In this document: positions 16,744 to 26,023 of the stretch, piece after piece
How positions within the stretch are numbered: the first letter of the stretch is position 1
Layout of the letters: every line of letters starts with the position of its first letter
NCBI GenBank assembly: GCA_947243845.1
Contig: CAMXIF010000011.1
Location: 42,312 to 106,311, forward strand
Source of the DNA: an uncultured bacterium
GTDB taxonomy: Bacteria > Bacillota > Clostridia > Lachnospirales > Lachnospiraceae
DNA length: 64,000 nt
Reading direction: 5' to 3'
Program-made: the position numbers and the translations under genes
Notes under the pieces: generated by a model
Database searches by the model: none
What the model was told of the DNA's origin: nothing
What the model saw: the letters and a program-made list of their open reading frames with translations, nothing else

Positions 16744-18903
16744 TCACTCATTCATTAAACACATAGATTCAAAAGTCACAGATAATACTCGTGTATCTGT
16801 ATTGCTTCTATCCAGCTGATTTGGCGTCACTGCATTGGGAAATACAAACCGGAGTATCAATATATCATCCTCTATTTTATCACCGGGGATGTTAACCGTA
16901 TTATCTTTATGTTTTCCTTCTTGCGAACATACAACTTCATCCACTTTTCTCCCATTTGCGTAGATACGCATGGTCTGCTTCTCATTGTATATCTCCGAAT
17001 AAGTGTAATGGAATACCAAATCATCTGCTCCCGCATCCTGCAGATTAAAACATATGCTCAATTCATTACTGGCCGTAACACCACCCCCAGCATTCTTATA
17101 CATACGATACGTTATCTGATCTGCATATATATTATCTGCGGTATAATCAATCTTCTCCCCTAAGCGATAATCTATTCTGTTGATATTATAGGGATCCCAA
17201 ATTTTGTACTGAGAGATATCCTCTGCATCCGGCGGCACGATAAATCTGCATTCCACAGTCTTGTCCCATTCATCATCAAGTGAATTTTTATCTCTGATCG
17301 GCGTATCTATTGTATGCAGTCTTTCCACGTCACTTGCGGCAGTAATGTCAAACACGGAAGGTCCATAAGCTGAATAGTCCTCCATAGCAACCTCTGCCAA
17401 TGTAGGTATAACATTTCTGAAATGTACCGGCGCTGAATTATACTGCAGAGCGAAATCCTCATAAGGCCGCTTTATCAAAAATGCCGCATTGGCCCCAGGA
17501 CTATTCTCCTCAAAACGACCGTGATCTCCTGTAATGATAATTGTGCTCGCATCGTATATTCCTGCCGTTTCCATATAATCCATATATTTATAAACTTCTT
17601 TCATGACACCCTGTAACACTTGTTGTTCCGTTACAGAGCCCTCTTCTACAATCTGAAGGTTCTCATCCGTTGTATATGGATAATGCACACCGGACAGATG
17701 ATACATGCGAAAGGCTTTCTCATATTTAATCTGAAGAGCGCCTGCCTCTTCCAAATCGCTTTGAAATTGAATATTTCCTATTTTATAAAGATCATCATCT
17801 GCTATAACAGACTTTGTCAAATCATCCGTAGTCAACCAGAAATATTGTTTCAGACATTGCGGCATCAGATATAAATTCACTAATTTATATAATTGACCTG
17901 TAAAATCCGCATAATCCCCAACATATTTATTGGATGGTACAAAATTATCTATGATCTTATCTGAAACACCAGGTAATGACAGATCAGAATAAAAACGTAC
18001 ATCATAATCGTTTTGATGCAAATCATCGTACAATGTAACCTCTTCCCATCGTTCCGCGGCCGCTTCCGACTCAATTTGCAGAGGGTCGTACTCGTTTCCC
18101 GTCAAAAATACCGGTAATCCCCTTGCCGTTGGCGATCCGCCTGACACCGCATTATCAAAAAATGTAAAACCATCAAAACGATCTGACGGATACACATCAG
18201 ACGCAAGATATTCTTTCATTGCAGAAGACTGCAGACTATCAACAACAAATATCACTATATTTTCCTTTGCCCCAACCGAAAACTCTCCTTCTTTAGAAAA
18301 CCCATAACTCCCAATGTCCGGCTCACTCATAAAAATCAGCGCCACAAGGGACACTGCCTGTACCGCACTCAGAAAACAGGCAAGATATTTCATTGCCTGT
18401 TGTAACTTTGTTTTCCAACGGCTCCAAAAACATACTGCCAACATTACCAGCAGCAGAACCCAGAATAACTTACTGATAAAATCACGTTTATAATATATAG
18501 ACCAGTCAATGGGCGCTCCATCCAGTGTCGGAAACTGAGGATTCAGGAAATTCCCCTGAACGTACAGCCCCAATGCCAGGGCAAAAAGAAATCCGCTGAA
18601 GAAAACGACATTCTTCTCACTCATAACACATAATGCAACAAATAAAACATCCATGAAGATGATAAATACCAAAAACAACAAACTTGGTATGACATGTAAA
18701 TATGTTATCGAAAAATCAGACATGTTTTGTAAGAACAGGGAACTGGGTGTGTAAATTGCATAAGTAATCACCAAGAAAAGAGTCGCTGGCAACAATTGTA
18801 TTATAATAGGACGCAATTGTGCAAAATTCATTTTTCGTATAAATCTATAAAACAAAATACCAATCAAAACAAGGCCGATATTGCCAAACAAGACATACAA
18901 CAT
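16744..18903 (-). CDS. Membrane-anchored sulfatase/phosphoglycerol-transferase-fold protein
   Basis: A 719-aa protein with about five or six N-terminal membrane spans (through AVSLVALIFM), then an extracellular alkaline-phosphatase-superfamily domain. Visible elements are ENIVIFVVDSLQSSAM (first metal-binding Asp), the GGSPTARGLPVFLTG segment likely to hold the nucleophile Thr or Ser, and ITGDHGRF (metal-binding Asp-His). A C-terminal beta-rich domain of about 130 residues follows. The family includes LTA synthase and phosphoethanolamine or phosphoglycerol transferases acting on surface glycans; the substrate is unknown. The start is ATG 18903, with GGGAG upstream; the in-frame ATGs at 18939 and 18936 are less well placed. 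Confidence 0.75.
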   Translation of the reverse strand: MLYVLFGNIGLVLIGILFYRFIRKMNFAQLRPIIIQLLPATLFLVITYAIYTPSSLFLQNMSDFSITYLHVIPSLLFLVFIIFMDVLFVALCVMSEKNVVFFSGFLFALALGLYVQGNFLNPQFPTLDGAPIDWSIYYKRDFISKLFWVLLLVMLAVCFWSRWKTKLQQAMKYLACFLSAVQAVSLVALIFMSEPDIGSYGFSKEGEFSVGAKENIVIFVVDSLQSSAMKEYLASDVYPSDRFDGFTFFDNAVSGGSPTARGLPVFLTGNEYDPLQIESEAAAERWEEVTLYDDLHQNDYDVRFYSDLSLPGVSDKIIDNFVPSNKYVGDYADFTGQLYKLVNLYLMPQCLKQYFWLTTDDLTKSVIADDDLYKIGNIQFQSDLEEAGALQIKYEKAFRMYHLSGVHYPYTTDENLQIVEEGSVTEQQVLQGVMKEVYKYMDYMETAGIYDASTIIITGDHGRFEENSPGANAAFLIKRPYEDFALQYNSAPVHFRNVIPTLAEVAMEDYSAYGPSVFDITAASDVERLHTIDTPIRDKNSLDDEWDKTVECRFIVPPDAEDISQYKIWDPYNINRIDYRLGEKIDYTADNIYADQITYRMYKNAGGGVTASNELSICFNLQDAGADDLVFHYTYSEIYNEKQTMRIYANGRKVDEVVCSQEGKHKDNTVNIPGDKIEDDILILRFVFPNAVTPNQLDRSNTDTRVLSVTFESMCLMNE

Positions 18904-19057
18904 GACGTACTCCCTCTCCCAGACAACACATACCATCAAATTTCATTTTGCATGTATTAAATCCAGTATTTTGTGTGATATGTAACCCATTTTCTTCTAA
19001 AATATATCATACCGATACCGTGGTATAATATGCAAGAAGTATTTCAATTCCGCATTT

Positions 19058-19090
19058 AAAAACCCCGGCGAATTACTCTCACCGGGGTTT
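19058..19090 (-). terminator. Terminator of tRNA-Gln
   Basis: AAACCCCGG (19060-19068) pairs with CCGGGGTTT (19082-19090). On the minus strand the hairpin is followed by TTTTT then AAATG. It begins about 6 nt after the 3' end of the tRNA. Confidence 0.85.
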
Positions 19091-19095
19091 CCAAG

Positions 19096-19167
19096 CTGGG
19101 CTACAAGGATTCGAACCTTGAAATGACGGAGTCAGAGTCCGTTGCCTTACCGTTTGGCGATAGCCCA
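19096..19167 (-). tRNA. tRNA-Gln (anticodon CTG)
   Basis: A complete cloverleaf of 72 nt read on the minus strand: acceptor TGGGCTA / TAGCCCA, D arm GCC / GGC, anticodon stem ACGGA / TCCGT around loop CTCTGAC (anticodon CTG, reading CAG), and T arm CAAGG / CCTTG with TTCGAAT. The CCA end is not encoded. It is flanked by its own promoter and terminator and lies just downstream of the glutamine synthetase gene. Confidence 0.96.
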
Positions 19168-19180
19168 TCAACAATTAACG

Positions 19181-19209
19181 ATTATAAAGGAAAAGAGCCT
19201 GTTTGGCAA
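19181..19209 (-). promoter_or_regulatory. Promoter of tRNA-Gln
   Basis: On the minus strand TTGCCA (19204-19209) and TATAAT (19181-19186) are 17 nt apart and the start would fall about 7-14 nt before the mature tRNA. The elements are embedded in the hairpin that ends the glutamine synthetase transcript. Confidence 0.7.
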
Positions 19210-19219
19210 GCCCTTTTCC
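19187..19219 (-). terminator. Terminator-like hairpin after glutamine synthetase
   Basis: GGAAAAG (19189-19195) pairs with CTTTTCC (19213-19219) with a 17-nt interior that can pair further. Only a short T stretch follows, inside the TATAAT box of the tRNA promoter. Confidence 0.55.
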
Positions 19220-19270
19220 TCATTTTTTTTAAAAATTTTCAAAAAAGTTTTCGATGCTTTTTGACAGTCC

Positions 19271-21382
19271 TCAAATCTCAAACATCAGCTCGCCGTAAGT
19301 AGGAATCGGCCAGTATTCTTTGTCTACAATCATCTCCAGTTCATCCGCCGGCTTACGCAGCTCCTCCATGATGGCCTTGACCGTATCTTTGTAGAAAAAT
19401 GCCTGTGCCTTGGCATCCTCCATCTGAGATGCTTCTTTCTCCGCCTTCTCCAATTTCCTTAAAGCTGCCTGCATGGCAGTCAGTTTCTCACCCACCACCA
19501 TCAGAAGTTCATCCTGGGTGGTCGCATCTGCGCCTGCCATCTTCACGGCATTTACCGTATCCGCCAGGGATTTTGTATATCTGATGACCGCCGGCACAAT
19601 CTGCTTGCCTGCCATATCGATCATGGTAAGGGCCTCAATGTTAATGGTCTTTGCATAGGTCTCATAGATGATCTCTTCGCGGGATTCCAGTTCTACCTTT
19701 GTAAAGATACCGAATTTCTCAAACAGCTTCACTGCCTTATCTGTGGTGATGGTACCTGCTGCCTCAATCATGGATTTGATATCCGGCAGGCCTCTCCTGT
19801 GCGCCTCTTCCACCCACTCATCGGAATAGCCGTTGCCATTGAAGATGATTCTCTGGTGTTTGGTCATGTACTCTTTGATCAGGTCGTGAATCGCCAGTTC
19901 CTTATCTTCCGCTTTTTCCAGAATGTCAGCCGCCTCGCAGAAAGCCTCCGCCACGATGGCATTGAGGGTAGTGTTGGGACTTGCGATGGAATCTGCAGAA
20001 CCTACCATACGGAATTCAAATTTATTTCCTGTGAACGCAAAGGGCGATGTCCTGTTGCGGTCAGTCGCGTCCTTCTGAAAATCGGGGAGGGTCTTAACAC
20101 CTGTCAGGAGAATACCGCCTTCTTTGACAGAAGTTGCCTCACCGGTCTCGATCAGCTGTTTCACCACATCCTCCAGCTGTTCACCCAGGAAAATGGAAAT
20201 GATTGCCGGAGGCGCCTCGTTCGCTCCGAGTCTGTGATCGTTACCCACATCGGCCGCAGACTGTCTTAACAAATCGGCATGGATATCCACAGCCTTCATA
20301 ATACATGCCAGTACCAGCAGGAACTGTATATTCTCGTTGGGTGTATCTCCGGGATCCAAAAGGTTTACCCCGTTATCTGTAGTGATAGACCAGTTATTGT
20401 GTTTGCCGGAGCCGTTCACGCCTGCGTATGGTTTCTCATGCAGCAGGCATCTCATATTATGATGCACCGCCACTCTCTTCATGGTCTCCATCACAATCTG
20501 GTTATGATCTACGGCAATATTCGCCGTCTCATAAATGGGTGCCAGTTCGTGCTGTGCAGGCGCCACCTCATTATGCTGCGTCTTAGCCGTTACACCCAGT
20601 TTCCACAATTCCTCATTCAAATCTTTCATAAAAGCGCCGACACGCTCTCTGATGACACCGAAATAGTGATCTTCCATCTCCTGCCCCTTGGGTGCAGGTG
20701 CGCCAAACAAGGTACGGCCCGCAAACATCAAATCGGTTCTCTTCATATATAAGTCTTTATCTACCAGGAAGTATTCCTGCTCCGGCCCCACAGATGCAAC
20801 CACTTTGGTTGCTCCGGTATTGCCGAACAGTCTCACGATACGCAGAGCCTGATCGCTGAGGGCTTCCATGGAACGCAGAAGCGGTGTCTTCTTATCCAGT
20901 GCCTCTCCCGTATAAGAACAGAAGGCCGTGGGAATACAGAGAATCTTACCGCATCCTGAATCCTTAATAAACGCAGGGGAAGTGATATCCCATGCTGTAT
21001 AGCCTCTCGCCTCGAATGTGGCGCGCAGTCCTCCTGACGGGAAAGAAGACGCATCCGGCTCACCCTTGATCAGTTCCTTGCCTGAAAAGTCTGTCATCAT
21101 CTTGCCGGTCTCATCGGGATGAGCCACGAAGGCATCGTGCTTTTCCGCCGTGATACCGGTCAATGGCTGGAACCAATGCGTATAGTGCGTAGCGCCCTTC
21201 TCCACAGCCCAGTCTTTCATGGCTTTAGCTACCACATTTGCGGTGTCCATGGTCAGCTCTCCGCCGCGATTCATCACATTCACTACTTCTTTGTACACAT
21301 TTTTCGGCAGACGCTCCTTCATCTTACCGAGAGTAAATACATCCTGACCGAAAATTTCTTCCACATTAAATGTTCCGCTCAT
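19271..21382 (-). CDS. glnN: Glutamine synthetase type III
   Basis: Assimilates ammonia by ATP-dependent amidation of glutamate. At 703 aa and with the N-terminus FNVEEIFGQDVFTLGKMKERL it is the GSIII (GlnN) class, which forms dodecamers and is common in Bacteroidetes and Clostridia. Visible catalytic elements include FPSGGLRATFEARGYTAWD, VASVGPEQEYFLVD, the NEVAPAQHELAPIYE segment and KPYAGVNGSGKHNNWS. The start has AGGAGGAG 7 nt upstream. A terminator-like hairpin lies only about 17 nt before the ATG, implying control by premature termination or by leader folding. Immediately downstream is tRNA-Gln. Confidence 0.96.
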   Translation of the reverse strand: MSGTFNVEEIFGQDVFTLGKMKERLPKNVYKEVVNVMNRGGELTMDTANVVAKAMKDWAVEKGATHYTHWFQPLTGITAEKHDAFVAHPDETGKMMTDFSGKELIKGEPDASSFPSGGLRATFEARGYTAWDITSPAFIKDSGCGKILCIPTAFCSYTGEALDKKTPLLRSMEALSDQALRIVRLFGNTGATKVVASVGPEQEYFLVDKDLYMKRTDLMFAGRTLFGAPAPKGQEMEDHYFGVIRERVGAFMKDLNEELWKLGVTAKTQHNEVAPAQHELAPIYETANIAVDHNQIVMETMKRVAVHHNMRCLLHEKPYAGVNGSGKHNNWSITTDNGVNLLDPGDTPNENIQFLLVLACIMKAVDIHADLLRQSAADVGNDHRLGANEAPPAIISIFLGEQLEDVVKQLIETGEATSVKEGGILLTGVKTLPDFQKDATDRNRTSPFAFTGNKFEFRMVGSADSIASPNTTLNAIVAEAFCEAADILEKAEDKELAIHDLIKEYMTKHQRIIFNGNGYSDEWVEEAHRRGLPDIKSMIEAAGTITTDKAVKLFEKFGIFTKVELESREEIIYETYAKTINIEALTMIDMAGKQIVPAVIRYTKSLADTVNAVKMAGADATTQDELLMVVGEKLTAMQAALRKLEKAEKEASQMEDAKAQAFFYKDTVKAIMEELRKPADELEMIVDKEYWPIPTYGELMFEI

Positions 21383-21398
21383 TTTTTCTCCTCCTCAT

Positions 21399-21442
21399 AA
21401 AAAAATGTTCCAAAAATAGACCTTTTTGGAACATCATTGTTC
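21399..21442 (-). promoter_or_regulatory. Terminator-like hairpin in the glnN leader (candidate attenuator)
   Basis: A perfect 10-bp stem, GTTCCAAAAA and TTTTTGGAAC (21423-21432 with 21407-21416), with a 6-nt loop GGTCTA, followed on the minus strand by A and seven T residues: a textbook intrinsic terminator ahead of the glnN ribosome binding site. A short competing stem GAACA/TGTTC (21438-21442 with 21429-21433) would disrupt the terminator's 5' arm. Upstream, a TATAAT box (21565-21570) without a clear -35 could be the promoter, giving a leader of about 175 nt. Confidence 0.65.
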
Positions 21443-21651
21443 TGGATACCTGTATACAACCTTTTCTATAAAGATACTCTAAAACTTTTTACATTGCAAT
21501 ACCCTAGTTGTATTTTCGTCTATTTTGTAAAAAAAGTAAGCGCTTTACCCAATCTATTGTCTAAATTATACAATCCTCTTTTTCTTTCACTTCCCTACAA
21601 ATCTCTTCTTCCTTTTCTTTCACTTCTCCCCGAATCCCTTCCTGTCTGACC

Positions 21652-23151
21652 TTAACGCCCCATAGTATTTTCCGGCACATTGGTGCTAAACCACACGCTG
21701 TCCACAACCCTTCTCGTATGATTATTATATACAATGATATTCAAACCGCTCTGGTTCTTGGATAATTCTTCCCCGTTAATGATCACCGAAGCCAGCCCAT
21801 TGCCTCCGCCGTCCTTTATACTGCGCGCATACAGCGGCATATATCCGTTCTGGATCGCACCCTGATATTCAATCGGTTCCGCAGACACTTCTTCCAACAA
21901 CACTTTACCGTCTGATATCACTGCCAGATAATTACACCCTTCCTGACCGGCAAAATCCGCAGACAGGCCAAGCTGTCTCAAAAGGTCGATCGTAGATTCT
22001 CTTAAAGCGCTGGTAAAATCATCCTTAGAAGCAATGACCACCGCATACTGCTGATGATTCAGAGCCGACAGATAGCTGTCGATATCCCCGGTATGATCCA
22101 GGCTGCACATATCCGTGATAAAGGCATAATCTTCCCTGGTCTCCTCCCACTGAGGGTGCTCTTTACTCTCTATGGCGAATTGCTCCTGCAGCACTCCGCC
22201 CAGATAGTTGGTGACTTTCGCTGCTCCCCATATATTGGGATGGCCGTTATCACAGTTGTCCACCATGATCTGGTAATCCATCTGCTGATAGACATCCTGC
22301 TCATTAAAGCTGATAAAGGCAAGTTCCTTCTCAGCCGCATAGGCCTGTACTGCATTGCACTTTGTATGATCCGCTGCCATAGCCGGTGTGATCGTCAAAA
22401 TCAAAGTAATATCTTTTTCCCTGCACAGGTCATTGATCTTATCCAAATACTCCCGCATCAAAGGCGCCATTTCTGCGCATTCCTCTGTCTCGCCGGCCTC
22501 ATGCGGCACAAACCCTTCGCCTTCTTCTCCCAGATGGAAATACAGGGGTGCAAACCCTTTCAGTCCTGCCCTGCCTGCCATTTCCCGATAGCGGTAATCA
22601 TTCCTGTCCAGATTTTCCCATCTGGTATGGTAACGGACATTGGGGAAATAATAACTCCACACATCCTGATTGTCATCCACTTCACAGATGGTTTTGACAG
22701 CTTCCGCCTTGACAGGCGACCATTTCATAAAATCAATAGCTTTTCTGGTATAACTCTCCTCCGTATTTAAGGGCTCTTCCACCATATAAGGGAAACAGAA
22801 ATAGCATTCCAGGACCACCACCTTCGGAGACTGGTAGCGTAACGCCTCTTTCAGCCAGTAATAAGACGTCACCATGCCCTGCTGTTCACAGCTGAGATTA
22901 TAGCTGGTAATCCCATACTGATTGTATAGTTCCTGCGGCAGAAACGATGTAACTCCATGACTGCTCCCCAGAAAGAGCACATCCGCCGTGTTCTTGGGAA
23001 GTTCATAAAAACCAGCATAAGTGGTGGTCGTAGGCCAGTCAATATCGGTAAAAAACTTAGGTGTGATCAATCTGGAATAGACCAGAAAACAGATTGCAAA
23101 TACCACAAAAAAGCCCGCCGCTCTCAACGCAAAACCCATATTCTTCTTCAT
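21652..23151 (-). CDS. SGNH/AlgX-like surface polysaccharide acylation protein
   Basis: A 499-aa protein with one N-terminal membrane anchor (RAAGFFVVFAICFLVYSRL) and an extracytoplasmic SGNH-hydrolase-like domain: the nucleophile motif is seen in VLFLGSSHGVTSF and the catalytic Asp/His region in NCDNGHPNIWGAAK. A second C-terminal domain carries TSALRESTIDLLRQLGL. Such proteins pair with MBOAT acyltransferases, accepting or transferring acetyl groups to cell-surface polysaccharide. The MBOAT gene lies directly upstream with 3 nt between them, and the ATG follows GGT closely. The glycan acceptor is not known from the sequence. Confidence 0.8.
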   Translation of the reverse strand: MKKNMGFALRAAGFFVVFAICFLVYSRLITPKFFTDIDWPTTTTYAGFYELPKNTADVLFLGSSHGVTSFLPQELYNQYGITSYNLSCEQQGMVTSYYWLKEALRYQSPKVVVLECYFCFPYMVEEPLNTEESYTRKAIDFMKWSPVKAEAVKTICEVDDNQDVWSYYFPNVRYHTRWENLDRNDYRYREMAGRAGLKGFAPLYFHLGEEGEGFVPHEAGETEECAEMAPLMREYLDKINDLCREKDITLILTITPAMAADHTKCNAVQAYAAEKELAFISFNEQDVYQQMDYQIMVDNCDNGHPNIWGAAKVTNYLGGVLQEQFAIESKEHPQWEETREDYAFITDMCSLDHTGDIDSYLSALNHQQYAVVIASKDDFTSALRESTIDLLRQLGLSADFAGQEGCNYLAVISDGKVLLEEVSAEPIEYQGAIQNGYMPLYARSIKDGGGNGLASVIINGEELSKNQSGLNIIVYNNHTRRVVDSVWFSTNVPENTMGR

Positions 23152-23154
23152 ACC

Positions 23155-24591
23155 TTAAAATCCCCCGTATATAAATGCCTGCGAATCATACCCCATGCCA
23201 TAAGCCCCATAGGTCATGATACCAAAGATGAACACCAGATACAGAGCCCATCTTATATAGAGGGGCTGTCCGAATATCTTCTCCGAAAACACAACGCCCT
23301 TCTCCTGTTTCAAACTGACCACAAAGAGCAGCAGAATGGAAACCAAAAGAACAATCCACTCCTTCCAGTCAAGCCCCAGTGCAAGCAGCGCATCATTGGT
23401 AAAAATCCATATATTATGTACCCGGAATATACTGCCTATCATCTGTAACCCGGTTCGCAGATTTTCCGCCCGGAAAATAATCCATGCTATCATCACACAC
23501 AGGAATGTCCACGCCCGCCGTATCCATATCCTGGTACCCGCAGTCTCCTCCAGCCCCAGGATCCTTACAGCCTTACGCTGTATCCCCTGGGTCAGCTGTC
23601 CTATCATCTGATAAGCCGCATGCATCAGACCCCAGACAAGGAAACGAAGGCCGGCGCCATGCCAGATGCCGCTGACCACAAATGTGAGGATCAGATTAAT
23701 ATAAGTTCTGACTCGTCCTTTGCGGCTGCCGCCCAGGGGGATATAAATATAGTCTTTCAGCCACTCGCTCAGGGATATATGCCATCTGTGCCAGAAATCT
23801 TTCACAGAGACCGCCAGATAGGGATGGTGAAAATTGTCCGCCAGCTGAATACCAAACAAATTGGCCACACCCTTAGATATGGAAATACATGCCGCGAAAT
23901 CCGCATATAATTGTATACTGTATAACGCACCCGCCACCAGAACGTAACATCCTGTATACTGATATGGAAGGCCGAATATCTCGTCCACCACCACCGCCGC
24001 TCTGTCTGCGATCATCAGCTTCAGGAAAAATCCCCACAAAATCCTGTAAAAGCCGCCTACCACGGTTCTCTCACAGAAGGAATGTCCGGTATAGAGCTGC
24101 TCTGCCAGCCTGTCATAACGAGGGATAGGACCCTGTACAATCTGTGGGAAAAACATCACATAAAGAACGAACTTGGCCGGATTTCTCTGTGCCTCAATCC
24201 TGCCCATATAGATATCCGCCAGATAAGAAATAATCTGCAGGGTATAGAAAGAAATGCCCACTGGAACGATCCAGGAGACAGCAGCTTTATGTAATAAGAC
24301 TTCCAGAACATAATTGCCGTTTTTGATGCACAGCCACGGGAGAATCATCAACAGGACCGCAATGACAAATACACTTCTTTTTCTCAGTCTTTGCAATAAA
24401 AGGCCGGCGCCGTAAGCCGCTGCAACAGTGATAAGGATTACCGCCATCCCGCCCGCCGTCCCCATGGCCTGCCAATAAAAGAAAAGGCTGCCGGCCAACA
24501 GGATCACCCATCTTCCCTTCATGGGCATCATATAATACAACACCGCTGCTGCCAGCACGAATACATAAAACCAAAACGACATATATGTCAT
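23155..24591 (-). CDS. MBOAT-family membrane O-acyltransferase (AlgI/DltB-like)
   Basis: A 478-aa polytopic membrane protein. The family signatures FWHRWHISLSEWLKDYIYIP and FVVSGIWHGAGLRFLVWG are present; the His of WHG is the catalytic residue of MBOAT enzymes, and LGGSRKGRVRTY is the usual cytoplasmic loop. It moves acyl groups, normally acetyl, across the membrane to the SGNH partner encoded next. GGGAG lies 7 nt before ATG 24591. About 80 nt separate it from the U32 peptidase-like gene upstream, so it may have its own promoter, though no consensus was found. Confidence 0.92.
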   Translation of the reverse strand: MTYMSFWFYVFVLAAAVLYYMMPMKGRWVILLAGSLFFYWQAMGTAGGMAVILITVAAAYGAGLLLQRLRKRSVFVIAVLLMILPWLCIKNGNYVLEVLLHKAAVSWIVPVGISFYTLQIISYLADIYMGRIEAQRNPAKFVLYVMFFPQIVQGPIPRYDRLAEQLYTGHSFCERTVVGGFYRILWGFFLKLMIADRAAVVVDEIFGLPYQYTGCYVLVAGALYSIQLYADFAACISISKGVANLFGIQLADNFHHPYLAVSVKDFWHRWHISLSEWLKDYIYIPLGGSRKGRVRTYINLILTFVVSGIWHGAGLRFLVWGLMHAAYQMIGQLTQGIQRKAVRILGLEETAGTRIWIRRAWTFLCVMIAWIIFRAENLRTGLQMIGSIFRVHNIWIFTNDALLALGLDWKEWIVLLVSILLLFVVSLKQEKGVVFSEKIFGQPLYIRWALYLVFIFGIMTYGAYGMGYDSQAFIYGGF

Positions 24592-24671
24592 AAATCTTCT
24601 CCCAAATTACATTTTCTCTTTTGTATCTTTTATCTTGTATCTTTATATAATGAAAGACATTAAAATCTCAC

Positions 24672-25943
24672 TTATAATATCTTACTGCGCAAAATATCAT
24701 AGACATCCGGGGTCTTACTCAGCCACAAATAAATCACTTGTTTCGAGTGCGGACAGGACTCTACCGCCTCTCCCTGCTCGTTATACATGGCAAGCACGCT
24801 GACCTGGACATTGGCGCCGTCCGGCTTCATAATCTCAATCTCGTCACCCACGCTGAACTTATTGCGCTGTTCAATGCGGGCACACAGCCCTGTCCCATCC
24901 GCTCCGGCAGGTTCACCGCTTGTCCCCGGCGCCGGCTCCAGACTGCCCACAATACCCAGATAGGTATATTCATTGACATAGGTGCTGTTGTCATAAATCT
25001 GTGTGTTCTCGTCCGGCTTTCCAAAATAGAAACCTGTCGTGAACTGTCGGTAAGTACACTTGGCAATCTCCGCCCGGTACCAGTCCATATTGGCTCTGTA
25101 TGTTTCTTCGGATGTGAAATAATCATCGATTGCCCGGCGATAGGTGCGGGCCACAGCCGCCACATAGAGCGCTGTCTTCATTCTTCCTTCTATTTTAAAG
25201 CTGTCAATCCCTGCATCGATCAGTTCCGGGATATGTTCAATCATACACAAGTCTTTCGAGTTAAAGATATAAGTGCCTCTCTCATTCTCATAAACCGGCA
25301 GATATTCTCCTGGTCTGGTCTCCTCCACCACCGCATACTTCCAGCGGCATGGATGGGTACAGGCACCATGATTGGCATCCCTGCCCGTAAAATAATTGCT
25401 CAGAAGACATCTGCCCGAATAGGAGATGCACATGGCACCGTGAATGAAACTCTCAATCTCCATCTTTTCCGGAATCCGCTCCCTGATCTCCTTAATCTCC
25501 TTCAGCGAAAGTTCCCTGGCGGAGACCACTCGCTTCGCTCCTTGATTATACCAGAATTGATAGGTCATATAATTGGTATTATTCGCCTGCGTAGAAATAT
25601 GAATGTCTATCTCCGGACAGATTTCCCGTGCCAGCATAAACATCCCCGGATCCGCAATGATCAGGGCATCCGGACCTAATTCTTTTAACTCCCGGAAATA
25701 ATCCCTGGCCCCTTCCAGATCATAATTATGAGCCAGAATATTGGCCGTCACATGCACACGCACACGCCGAGCATGTGCGAAAGCGATTCCCTCCGCCATC
25801 TCTTCCATGGTAAAGTTCTTGGCCTTGGCCCGCAGCCCGAAAGCCTCTCCGCCAATATAGACCGCATCCGCCCCAAAGACCACTGCGGTTTTTAATACCT
25901 CAAGACTGCTGGCCGGAACCAGCAATTCCGGTTTCTTTCTCAT
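24672..25943 (-). CDS. trhP: U32-family tRNA 5-hydroxyuridine synthase (TrhP/YrrN-O type)
   Basis: Annotated by family as a U32 peptidase, but members in this context hydroxylate uridine 34 of tRNA using prephenate. The 423-aa protein opens KPELLVPASSLEVLKTAV, carries the IESFIHGAMCISYSGRC signature and four clustered cysteines (Cys in AMCISYSGRC and GACTHPC) that bind an iron-sulfur cluster in the family. The next gene upstream encodes the matching methyltransferase TrmR, as in the Bacillus yrrM-yrrN-yrrO arrangement. Here one U32 gene replaces the two Bacillus genes. Confidence 0.85.
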   Translation of the reverse strand: MRKKPELLVPASSLEVLKTAVVFGADAVYIGGEAFGLRAKAKNFTMEEMAEGIAFAHARRVRVHVTANILAHNYDLEGARDYFRELKELGPDALIIADPGMFMLAREICPEIDIHISTQANNTNYMTYQFWYNQGAKRVVSARELSLKEIKEIRERIPEKMEIESFIHGAMCISYSGRCLLSNYFTGRDANHGACTHPCRWKYAVVEETRPGEYLPVYENERGTYIFNSKDLCMIEHIPELIDAGIDSFKIEGRMKTALYVAAVARTYRRAIDDYFTSEETYRANMDWYRAEIAKCTYRQFTTGFYFGKPDENTQIYDNSTYVNEYTYLGIVGSLEPAPGTSGEPAGADGTGLCARIEQRNKFSVGDEIEIMKPDGANVQVSVLAMYNEQGEAVESCPHSKQVIYLWLSKTPDVYDILRSKIL

Positions 25944-26023
25944 GTTAAACCTCTCTTAGCTCCTATACCTTCTACAAAGAAACGGTCCATCTTTCGACAT
26001 TTCCCGAAATTCTCTGCACGCTT

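Noticed and set aside
21407..21432. ANTAR-type antitermination hairpin in the glnN leader
   Set aside because: The six-nt loop GGTCTA lacks the A at position 1 and G at position 4 expected for ANTAR targets, and no matching preceding hairpin was found.
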